Assembly (NCBI GenBank): GCA_017464645.1
Contig: JAFTZF010000033.1
Span: 1 to 28,400, forward strand
Reading direction: 5' to 3'
Origin: Lachnospiraceae bacterium
Lineage (GTDB): Bacteria > Bacillota_A > Clostridia > Lachnospirales > Lachnospiraceae
Length of the DNA stretch: 28,400 nucleotides
The notes under the pieces are model-generated. The model made no database searches. It was not told the DNA's origin and worked only from the letters and a program-made list of their open reading frames with translations. The translations under genes were made by a program, and so were the position numbers. Shown piece after piece: positions 23,215 to 28,400 of the stretch (position 1 is the first letter of the stretch; each line of letters opens with the position of its first letter).

Positions 23215-23895
23215 TTGGAACGGACACAGGAACGGATAAAGATGATCGTGACCATTGTGGAACACGGGCAGAGCAAATCTGTCATCCGGTTTTACGAGAA
23301 GAATCAGGTACAGTTCCACTACCGGAGCAAAGGCCGGGGAACAGCTTCTTCGGAGCTTTTGGACGTACTGGGATTTGGAGGAACCGAACGGGACGTGGTA
23401 TTCAGTCTGGCTGCAGGAAGCCTGGCAGAACGGCTGATGAATAAGCTGCGGGATGAGTCGGGAGACGAACTTCATGCCAAGGGAATCGCTTTTATGATGC
23501 CCTTAAGCGCAATCAGTAATATGCCGGGAGTTCCCTTGCTGCAGCAGGGAATGTCAGAAAATAGAAAAGGGGGAGCATCCATGGAACAGCAGAAGGAAAG
23601 CAGTCTGGTGCTGGTAGTGGTAAATCAGGGATATACAGAGGAAGTTATGAATACAGCCAGAGAGGCAGGTGCCAGAGGCGGTACGATTCTCCGTTCCCGC
23701 TGGGCGGGCCAGGATATGGCTGCATCCATTTACGGAGTACCCCTGCAGGAAGAAAAAGAGCTGATAGCCATTGTGACTTCCCACGAGAAGCGCAACGCCA
23801 TCATGGAGACCATCCAGATGAAGCATGGCCGCGACAGCGGGGCGGGTGCCATGCTCTGCTCCATCGGTCTGGAGCAGACGGTACGATTGAGCTAG
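23215..23895 (+). CDS. Tandem P-II-like regulatory protein
   Basis: 226 residues made of two ferredoxin-like P-II-type domains, roughly 8-100 and 128-225. The second shows the P-II pattern best: LVLVVVNQGYTEEVMNTAREAGARGGTILRSR, a T-loop-like region, then EKELIAIVTSHEKRNAIMETI. The first is more diverged (IVTIVEHGQSKSVIRFYEKN...). Canonical P-II proteins bind ATP/ADP and 2-oxoglutarate and block or open partner transporters through the T-loop; neither domain has the classical uridylylation Tyr in an obvious place. TTG start after GGAGGAG. The gene is 14 bp after the DUF1538 gene and ends at a terminator, so the two form one operon. Confidence 0.82.
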   Translation: MERTQERIKMIVTIVEHGQSKSVIRFYEKNQVQFHYRSKGRGTASSELLDVLGFGGTERDVVFSLAAGSLAERLMNKLRDESGDELHAKGIAFMMPLSAISNMPGVPLLQQGMSENRKGGASMEQQKESSLVLVVVNQGYTEEVMNTAREAGARGGTILRSRWAGQDMAASIYGVPLQEEKELIAIVTSHEKRNAIMETIQMKHGRDSGAGAMLCSIGLEQTVRLS

Positions 23896-23904
23896 AAAAA
23901 GAAG

Positions 23905-23934
23905 CCGGAACAGAGTTTTCTGTTCCGGTTTTGT
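23905..23934. terminator. Bidirectional terminator
   Basis: CCGGAACAGA (23905-23914) pairs perfectly with TCTGTTCCGG (23919-23928) around GTTT. TTTTG follows on the plus strand and CTTCTTTTTC on the minus strand. Confidence 0.85.
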
Positions 23935-23938
23935 GCCT

Positions 23939-24628
23939 TTAAAAGTCAGAAGAGGATGTCCATCTGGACGAAAGCGCCTGGCGCTGATCCTCACTCATAT
24001 GATGAAATTTAGAAAGCGTTTTAAATATCTTTTTATCCTTAGTTAAGCGCTTTACCCGGCCTACCTGTATGGGATAGGTAAAAATGAGTTGAAAGCCGAA
24101 ATCTATCAGAGAATATTTTCTTGCAAAATTCACAACTGCTTTTCGATTGGTTCCAAAAGCATTTACCACTTCAAATCGATTATCCAAATATGAAACTTCA
24201 TAAAACATGTAGAGCACAGGAAGAAACTCCAGTATCTCTGTGGCATGAACAGAACCGGCCAGGTATTCCTGTCGGCAGATATTTAGAACAGCGCCGTCAG
24301 GCAGACCTTCCGCGTGATATTTGCAGCCCACCCTCAGAATCAGGTTTTCGAAGGCCGACAGAAGAAATCCCGCGGCTTTTTTAGCGAGCTTATCTTTCCA
24401 GGTGTTCCCTTCCACATTCTCCATCTCTTTTAACGCATCTTTGTAGTCTACCATGATTGGTACAACAGTTAGATCGAACCGGTCACCGGGAATATCCACA
24501 TCTAAGAAGGGGTGGTCCTCCTGACCCTCATCCGGGAGATTGAGCCGGAAGTATCGAGTACCGAACATATCGTCAATCTGTATTCCGCAGTTATGCAGAT
24601 CATCCTCAAGAACGAGCCGTATTTTCAT
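23939..24628 (-). CDS. Hypothetical protein
   Basis: 229 residues, soluble, with no signal peptide or membrane helix. I do not recognise a domain. The first ~60 residues look beta-rich (IRLVLEDDLHNCGIQIDDMFG) with an acidic patch (LPDEGQEDHPFLDVDIPGDRFD), the middle is helical, and the end is basic (GRVKRLTKDKKIFKTLSKFHH) and Ser rich. GGAGG lies six bases before the ATG. It starts 23 bp after the GNAT gene on the same strand, so they are probably co-transcribed from the promoter at 25243-25271. It ends at the shared hairpin at 23905-23934. Confidence 0.65.
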   Translation of the reverse strand: MKIRLVLEDDLHNCGIQIDDMFGTRYFRLNLPDEGQEDHPFLDVDIPGDRFDLTVVPIMVDYKDALKEMENVEGNTWKDKLAKKAAGFLLSAFENLILRVGCKYHAEGLPDGAVLNICRQEYLAGSVHATEILEFLPVLYMFYEVSYLDNRFEVVNAFGTNRKAVVNFARKYSLIDFGFQLIFTYPIQVGRVKRLTKDKKIFKTLSKFHHMSEDQRQALSSRWTSSSDF

Positions 24629-24651
24629 CTGTTCCTCCGTACGTTGCTTTT

Positions 24652-25209
24652 TTATAGTTCCTTAATATAAGTAACGGCTTTTTTATAGCCAAGGTTTTTG
24701 ATGACTTCGTCCCAGCGCAGCTTCATGTCGCTTTGCTCATCATAGTAAATAACGGGCTGAAAACCTGCGTCAAGATACGTTTTGATTGCCGCCAGCCGAT
24801 GGTCATCTGTTGTCAAAATGATCTTATGGCAGCCCCTGTCCGAAAGCAGAGAAAGGGCAAAAGAGAGCATCGCACGTCCAATCCCTTTGCTGCGGCATTC
24901 CGGCAGAGCTGCAACCATGTGGATATATCCATCTCCATTGCTTTTTTGGATACCGGCAGAAGTGGCAACACGTTTGCCGGTTTCGTCTGTCACGAAAAAC
25001 AGATCCTGTTCAGGCACAAGATCAGGATGATTTGTGATTGCTTTTTCGAATATTGCTCTGTTTTTGTCCGAAATAAGCCCGTTGGAACAGATATCCAGCC
25101 AATCGTCGATTTCCTGTTCGGTTCCTTTATAAAAAGCATAATGGTAGCCTTCGGGCAGTTGTTGCTGGGGCAAAGAGATATTGCCTCGTATCATTTTTAA
25201 CTGTTTCAT
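24652..25209 (-). CDS. GNAT family N-acetyltransferase
   Basis: 185 residues. The GNAT core lies at about 70-165: YIHMVAALPECRSKGIGRAML contains the acetyl-CoA pyrophosphate-binding RxxGxG (RSKGIG) after beta 4, and AAIKTYLDAGFQPVIYYD is the typical end of the fold. The first 70 residues are not typical and may form a substrate lid (DDWLDICSNGL). Substrate unknown; members acetylate small amines, antibiotics or protein N-termini. GGAG lies eight bases before the ATG. First gene of a two-gene operon with the hypothetical protein downstream. Confidence 0.85.
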   Translation of the reverse strand: MKQLKMIRGNISLPQQQLPEGYHYAFYKGTEQEIDDWLDICSNGLISDKNRAIFEKAITNHPDLVPEQDLFFVTDETGKRVATSAGIQKSNGDGYIHMVAALPECRSKGIGRAMLSFALSLLSDRGCHKIILTTDDHRLAAIKTYLDAGFQPVIYYDEQSDMKLRWDEVIKNLGYKKAVTYIKEL

Positions 25210-25242
25210 TTGTATGCTCCAAATCGATTATCTGTTTTGATC

Positions 25243-25271
25243 ATTATACAACAGAATTGGGGAAAAGTAAA
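25243..25271 (-). promoter_or_regulatory. Predicted promoter of the GNAT operon
   Basis: On the minus strand TTTACT (25266-25271), 17-bp spacer, TATAAT (25243-25248), about 33 bp before the start. Confidence 0.65.
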
Positions 25272-25295
25272 ATTCTTAACCTTTTATTAAGAGGC

Positions 25296-25324
25296 TTGTA
25301 TTGTGGGAAGCGGAGTAGTATAAT
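25296..25324 (+). promoter_or_regulatory. Predicted promoter of the excisionase/LuxR-like regulator
   Basis: TTGTAT (25296-25301), 17-bp spacer, TATAAT (25319-25324), back to back with the minus-strand GNAT promoter. Confidence 0.7.
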
Positions 25325-25333
25325 AAAAGAAAT

Positions 25334-25355
25334 AGTGTGCGCCAAAACGCACACT
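25334..25355 (+). promoter_or_regulatory. Perfect inverted repeat at the transcript start: operator or leader hairpin
   Basis: AGTGTGCG (25334-25341) and CGCACACT (25348-25355) around CCAAAA, starting nine bases after the -10 box. It could be a repressor site, perhaps for the encoded regulator itself, or a 5' stabilising hairpin in the mRNA. Confidence 0.55.
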
Positions 25356-25381
25356 GTAAGAGAGGAAAAGAGCATAAGATA

Positions 25382-26620
25382 ATGAATGTTATAACAGCAC
25401 AGGAAATTGCAGAAAAATGGGGCGTATCACTCCGATATGTGCAGGCCTTATGCCAAAAAGGAAGGATTCCAGGGGCTCAGAGAAAGGGCCGGGACTGGAT
25501 GATTCCGGAGACGGCCACGCGACCTGCTGACGGTCGAAAAAAAGGGGGTAAGAAGGTAGAAGAAGTTAACAGACCGCTCATTCGAAAAAGTCCATTTCTG
25601 GATATGACGGATCTGTACCAAATACCCGGGACAGCTGATGCGTGCGCAGAAGCGTTGACGGAGCACCCGGAAGCGCAGAAACTGTTTGCTGCAGAGATTG
25701 CCTACAGTCGGGGCCAAATTGATAAGGTATATGAATATGCCAATGAATTTCTCAGTAATCATTCCGGATTTTATGCAGTGCTTTCAGGAGGAATGCTGCT
25801 GGCTCTTTGTGCTATATGGAAGGGTGACATAGCCATGTGGCACAGAGCTAAGAAGTATCTATACGAAGCTCCCTGGAAGACGGAACTGGATCGGGATATT
25901 ATATCCTTATCAGCAGCATGTGTGGATCTTAACATTCGAAAAACAAGTGATTTTCCCAACTGGTTTTATCTGGGACGATTTGAAAATTTGCCGGCAGATG
26001 CACACCCGGCAGCCCGGGTCTTTTATATAAGATTTCTCATGGTGTATGCTCAGAAGATAGCAGAAAACAGATTAGAGCTGGACGGAGCAAGCGGTTTGTC
26101 GCTTATGCGTTTGCAGCCGGTTATTACAGAACCAATGATTGCACAGGCGGTAGTAGAGAAAACCGTTATTCCGGAGATTTATTTACGTATTTTCTGTGCA
26201 GTCATTTATCATCAGACCGGTGATGATGAGAATGCGGCCTTTCATTTGGATAAGGCCATTCAATTATGCCTGGCAGATGATCTGTATGGGCCATTGGTCG
26301 AGTATCGTTTACAGCTGGGACTGTTTTTGGACGAGCGCTTGCTGAGAGTGGATGAAAATGCCACAAAAAAAGTAAAAGAAATGCATAAGAAACAGCAAGA
26401 GGGGTGGACGAGACTTCACAGTGCAATTGTAAAAGAGACCGTTTCGTCAGACCTTTCCATGCGGGAGCGGGAGGTTGCAAGGCTTGCAGCCTTCGGTCTT
26501 AGTAATGCTCAGATAGCGGGTCAACTCCATTTAACAGAATCATCGGTGAAAGCTCTCATCAAAATGGTAAGAAATAAAACCGGAGCAACCGATCGGGCAG
26601 ATTTTGGTGCGTATATTTAA
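25382..26620 (+). CDS. Regulator with excisionase/MerR-like N-terminus and LuxR-type C-terminus
   Basis: 412 residues. Residues 1-42 form an excisionase/MerR-like winged helix (ITAQEIAEKWGVSLRYVQALCQKGRIPGAQRKGRDWMIP). Residues ~60-340 are helical, with repeated helix pairs that look TPR-like (for example DDENAAFHLDKAIQLCLADD). Residues ~350-412 are a LuxR/GerE helix-turn-helix (MREREVARLAAFGLSNAQIAGQLHLTESSVKALIKMVRNKTGATDR). So it has a DNA-binding domain at each end with a likely protein- or ligand-sensing middle. The ATG at 25382 begins the domain; an in-frame GTG at 25337 lies inside the leader hairpin. The ribosome binding site (GAGGAAAAG) is rather far upstream. Targets are unknown; the divergent GNAT operon is a candidate. 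Confidence 0.8.
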   Translation: MNVITAQEIAEKWGVSLRYVQALCQKGRIPGAQRKGRDWMIPETATRPADGRKKGGKKVEEVNRPLIRKSPFLDMTDLYQIPGTADACAEALTEHPEAQKLFAAEIAYSRGQIDKVYEYANEFLSNHSGFYAVLSGGMLLALCAIWKGDIAMWHRAKKYLYEAPWKTELDRDIISLSAACVDLNIRKTSDFPNWFYLGRFENLPADAHPAARVFYIRFLMVYAQKIAENRLELDGASGLSLMRLQPVITEPMIAQAVVEKTVIPEIYLRIFCAVIYHQTGDDENAAFHLDKAIQLCLADDLYGPLVEYRLQLGLFLDERLLRVDENATKKVKEMHKKQQEGWTRLHSAIVKETVSSDLSMREREVARLAAFGLSNAQIAGQLHLTESSVKALIKMVRNKTGATDRADFGAYI

Positions 26621-26638
26621 AATTATATCCTTTTTAAG

Positions 26639-26720
26639 TCCTTTTGGGAGGATGTTTTGTTTTATAAAACCCCTTATACTGTTTACAAGCAGTATAAGGG
26701 GATTAGTATCCCCAAAAGGA
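26639..26720 (+). promoter_or_regulatory. Long two-part hairpin that can cover a ribosome binding site
   Basis: Outer arms TCCTTTTGGGAGGAT (26639-26653) and ATCCCCAAAAGGA (26708-26720) pair over 13 bases with two bulged bases. Inside, CCCCTTATACTG (26670-26681) and CAGTATAAGGGG (26690-26701) form a perfect 12-pair stem. The right outer arm takes in the AAAAGGA of the AAGGAGG site (26717-26723) used by the GTG at 26728. There is no T run after it, so it is not a simple terminator. Confidence 0.65.
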
Positions 26721-26727
26721 GGACTAA

Positions 26728-27078
26728 GTGTTCAAAAAAAAGGTGCCGCCGAAAGAGGGAGATATTTACAAGACGGTAACAGTAGGACAGTACACATTTG
26801 AGCTTTGTTATGGATATTATGAGGAATTTGAGCGGGATTCCGGGGAACCTGTGGTGATCTATCCCGATCTGCGAGAGCAAAAGATATATACCCAAAACGG
26901 GCAGCCCATCGTCACAGCCATTCAGGACCCCTGTGTTCACTATGAGGTCCCGCAACAGAAAAGTAGAGATGAATGTTGTAATGACTGTGTTCATTTTGAA
27001 GATCCGGAAGATGAGATTGGTATTTGTAAATGCCCGCACAATCAGGTTGACCCGGCCTGGGAAGAGTCAATTTCATAA
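26728..27078 (+). CDS. Small Cys-rich hypothetical protein
   Basis: 116 residues. The first 70 look like a compact beta-rich domain (VGQYTFELCYGYYEEFERDSGEPVVIYPD). The C-terminal part has clustered cysteines: DECCNDCVHFEDPEDEIGICKCPHN, of the CxxC...CxC type that could bind zinc or an iron-sulphur centre. I know no function. It starts at a GTG six bases after AAGGAGG, and that site lies in the hairpin at 26639-26720, so translation may depend on unfolding. It has its own terminator at 27090-27115. It might instead read through from the regulator upstream, which stops 107 bp before. Confidence 0.6.
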   Translation: MFKKKVPPKEGDIYKTVTVGQYTFELCYGYYEEFERDSGEPVVIYPDLREQKIYTQNGQPIVTAIQDPCVHYEVPQQKSRDECCNDCVHFEDPEDEIGICKCPHNQVDPAWEESIS

Positions 27079-27089
27079 CATGTGGAGAA

Positions 27090-27115
27090 AACGGCGGCTT
27101 GTCCGTCGTTTTTTT
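27090..27115 (+). terminator. Intrinsic terminator of the Cys-rich protein gene
   Basis: AACGGCGG (27090-27097) pairs with CCGTCGTT (27103-27110), one wobble, loop CTTGT, then a T run to 27115. Confidence 0.8.
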
Positions 27116-27139
27116 GCGTTTGCAGGAGAGAAAGATCTT

Positions 27140-27166
27140 TTGTCAAACAGACATTAGTGATATACT
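27140..27166 (+). promoter_or_regulatory. Predicted promoter of the MGCWG-type gene
   Basis: Extended -10 TGATATACT (to 27166) with TTGTCA (27140-27145) upstream at a short 15-bp spacing. Confidence 0.45.
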
Positions 27167-27208
27167 GGAGAAAGGGAACTGCAAATATGCAATCAGGAGG
27201 AAACGTTA

Positions 27209-27544
27209 ATGGGATGCTGGGGAATGGGAATGACTCAGAGTGATGAGTTTTGTGAAGTATATGACCGGTTTATGGATGAATATAATCACGGGAAAGCAGT
27301 TTCAGATATCAGCAGTGAGATTCTTGGGGAATATCATGAAGAATTTGAGGATACAGACGGTGTCCTGCATGATGTATATTTTGCTTTGGCTAAAGCAGAA
27401 TGGATGTGTTGTGAGCAATCAGAAGCTATTCTTCTTCGTGCAAAGGAAATTATTGAAAGTAATGCCAATCTTGATTTTTATCAAGAGTTAGGAGCAACCT
27501 CATCGGATTTAAAACTGCGTAAGAAAAAACTTGCTGCTTTTTAA
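27209..27544 (+). CDS. MGCWG-type small protein, probably truncated at the C-terminus
   Basis: 111 residues. The N-terminus MGCWGMGMTQSDEFCEVYDRF and the stretch VLHDVYFALAKAEWMCC are of a clostridial family that I recall as uncharacterised proteins, sometimes found near immunity-type genes; the start also resembles DUF4259 proteins (MGxWGxGxxxxD). My recollection is that relatives continue well past the point where this one stops (LRKKKLAAF), so a deletion or frameshift is likely; I cannot verify that here. AGGAGG lies nine bases before the ATG. The next ORF is on another frame right at its stop codon. Confidence 0.6.
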   Translation: MGCWGMGMTQSDEFCEVYDRFMDEYNHGKAVSDISSEILGEYHEEFEDTDGVLHDVYFALAKAEWMCCEQSEAILLRAKEIIESNANLDFYQELGATSSDLKLRKKKLAAF

Positions 27545-27597
27545 AGAATACCTATACTGCTTCAGAACTAAGAGATATTTCTTTTTTAGAGGAAGAG

Positions 27598-27945
27598 GTG
27601 GGCTGCTTTGGCTGCTACCAGGGAAGTGAGTTTTTAGGAAAATCCAATCTTCGAAAAGTCGGGGCTATCACTATTTTTCCAAATGCCAAGAATCGAATTT
27701 TAGGGGAAGATATTTTAGGCTTGAGTAAGAAAAGGGATTTCAGGAAGGATTATTTTGATGCACAGGGCTTGAAGGTATCGGAGTTGCTAAAGGCGGAGAA
27801 GAATTCTATTGATCTTAGGGGAATGCCCTTTGCAAAAGTCTATACTTATATTCCCAATAGCAAACCATTACCGGAGATACAAAGTGGAAACTGCCGGGGA
27901 CACGCAAACGGAAACCGTTGGGGCTTGGACTCCCCGAGTGGGTAG
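27598..27945 (+). pseudogene. Unidentified ORF, possibly the body of a broken gene
   Basis: The frame is open from at least 27532, across the stop of the previous gene, to 27945. The first usable start is a GTG at 27598 with AGAGGAAGAG close before it. Residues 1-90 look like real protein (AITIFPNAKNRILGEDILGLS, DLRGMPFAKVYTYIPNSK), whereas the last ~25 (GNCRGHANGNRWGLDSPSG) are of another composition and coincide with the structured DNA at 27895-27936. That suggests a join between two unrelated sequences. I do not recognise the family. Confidence 0.3.
27895..27936 (+). other. GC-rich stretch with nested hairpins, possible mobile-element or RNA remnant
   Basis: CGGGG (27895-27899) can pair with CCCCG (27932-27936), enclosing AACGG-AAA-CCGTT (27907-27919). 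It is much more GC rich than the AT-rich DNA around it. The meaning is unknown; the 3' end of a transposon or a structured RNA are options. No gene with clear support is seen from here to the SpoVT-like remnant. Confidence 0.3.
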
Positions 27946-28038
27946 CCTGCCAAGGAGCATACAGCCGCAAGTCATACAGGCGTATGGTGAATACATATTA
28001 ATTCGACTAATTTAAAATGAAACCTTGGTATATTATTT

Positions 28039-28083
28039 CTCCTTTTACAGATAATACTCACAGAGTAAATTTTGTAAAAGGAG
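28039..28083 (+). promoter_or_regulatory. Hairpin covering the ribosome binding site of the SpoVT-like remnant
   Basis: CTCCTTTTACA (28039-28049) and TGTAAAAGGAG (28073-28083) are a perfect 11-base inverted repeat around 23 bases. The right arm contains the AAAAGGAG site for the ATG at 28094. ATTTTTAT follows, so it may also act as a terminator or attenuator. Confidence 0.55.
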
Positions 28084-28093
28084 ATTTTTATAT

Positions 28094-28168
28094 ATGAAAG
28101 CTACAGGTATTGTTAGGCGGATAGAGGCTCGTGTTATAATAACACAAAAGTCGCTTAAAGCCGCATAA
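28094..28168 (+). pseudogene. Decayed N-terminus of a SpoVT/AbrB-family regulator
   Basis: 24 codons from an ATG with AAAAGGAG ten bases before it. The start MKATGIVRRI is the hallmark of SpoVT/AbrB-type transition-state regulators, whose next residues are normally DDLGRVVIPKEIRRT. Here a short in-frame loss replaces DDLG with EA, ARVIIT follows, and the frame then diverges and stops at 28166. The full protein would be 80-180 residues, so this is a fragment. A perfect GTGTTAT-A-ATAACAC palindrome (28131-28145) sits inside it. A terminator-like hairpin follows. Confidence 0.6.
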
Positions 28169-28193
28169 ACACTGGGGGTTTCACTGTTTTTTT
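28167..28193 (+). terminator. Terminator-like hairpin
   Basis: AAACACTG (28167-28174) pairs with CACTGTTT (28182-28189) with one mismatch, followed by a T run. Positions 28194-28302 are AT-rich with no gene that I can support. Confidence 0.45.
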
Positions 28194-28302
28194 GTCCAAA
28201 AATTTTTCGTGAAAATCGGCTATTTTCGACTTAAAACGCGAAGGGAGGGCCGTTTTTCACTACTCTGTTGCAGCTAAAACTAGATATTCAAACTGTCAGA
28301 AG

Positions 28303-28338
28303 AAAAGCCGAATGAGTATTCAAACTCATTTGGCTTTT
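28303..28338. terminator. Terminator of the minus-strand gene at the right edge
   Basis: AAAAGCCGAATGAGT (28303-28317) and ACTCATTTGGCTTTT (28324-28338) pair over 15 bases with one G-T. It sits 8 bp beyond the stop of the partial minus-strand gene. Confidence 0.75.
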
Positions 28339-28345
28339 ACTATGA

Positions 28346-28400
28346 TTATTTATCGCCATGCAATATCCACTCGGAGTCGTAGCCGAACTCCATTGCAATG
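28346..28400 (-). CDS. C-terminal end of a minus-strand gene, cut by the window
   Basis: 17 codons read from the edge to a TAA: IAMEFGYDSEWILHGDK. The ending EWILHG recalls the tail of Cro/C1-type helix-turn-helix proteins, but this is too short to assign. The terminator just beyond the stop supports it as a real gene. Confidence 0.45.
   Translation of the reverse strand, partial: IAMEFGYDSEWILHGDK

Noticed and set aside
25334..25355. GTGCG-like 5' end of a group II intron
   Set aside because: No intron-encoded reverse transcriptase, no domain V hairpin downstream, and the site sits directly at a promoter.
1..28400. CRISPR array, tRNA, rRNA or intact insertion sequence
   Set aside because: No regularly spaced repeats, no cloverleaf-like segment, and no transposase or integrase frame was seen on either strand.

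Overview
The window looks like a chromosome segment from a spore-forming clostridium, most likely a Lachnospiraceae relative. This rests on the spore germination genes spoVAD and spoVAE, the clostridial-type FtsEX/M23/CtpA cluster, strong AGGAGG ribosome binding sites, frequent TTG starts, and core genes of moderate GC flanked by visibly AT-rich accessory DNA. No rRNA, tRNA, CRISPR array, integrase or intact transposase was seen.

Positions 1-3723 are a defence segment. It holds the 3' end of jetC and all of jetD from a Wadjet (JetABCD) anti-plasmid system, a short hydrophobic gene remnant with its own terminator, and a complete AbiEi/AbiEii type IV toxin-antitoxin pair. A second, about 90% identical copy of the last ~156 bp of jetD follows abiEii. 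The AbiE cassette is therefore bracketed by direct repeats of the jetD tail, which looks like the footprint of an insertion that rebuilt the jetD 3' end.

Positions 3774-23895 are mostly core genome: a small conserved protein, a PlsY-type acyltransferase, a small membrane protein, spoVAD-spoVAE, a DegV protein, a TPR/acidic/P-loop protein, TspO, a translationally coupled PlsC-like acyltransferase with a PfkB sugar-phosphate kinase, an FMN-binding-like lipoprotein-sized membrane protein, and a YitT protein. A CdaR-like regulator then leads an apparent operon ftsE-ftsX-M23 hydrolase activator-ctpA for septal wall remodelling. A divergent acetate-kinase family gene follows, convergent with ctpA. 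Divergent from that is a two-gene module: a duplicated DUF1538 membrane protein and a tandem-domain P-II-like protein.

Positions 23939-28400 are accessory again. They hold an unknown protein and a GNAT acetyltransferase on the minus strand, a regulator combining an excisionase/MerR-like N-terminus with a LuxR-type C-terminus, a Cys-rich small protein whose ribosome binding site lies in a long hairpin, a MGCWG-type small protein that appears cut short, an unidentified ORF with a structured 3' part, and a decayed SpoVT/AbrB N-terminus behind a second hairpin that covers its ribosome binding site. The right edge cuts the end of a minus-strand gene.
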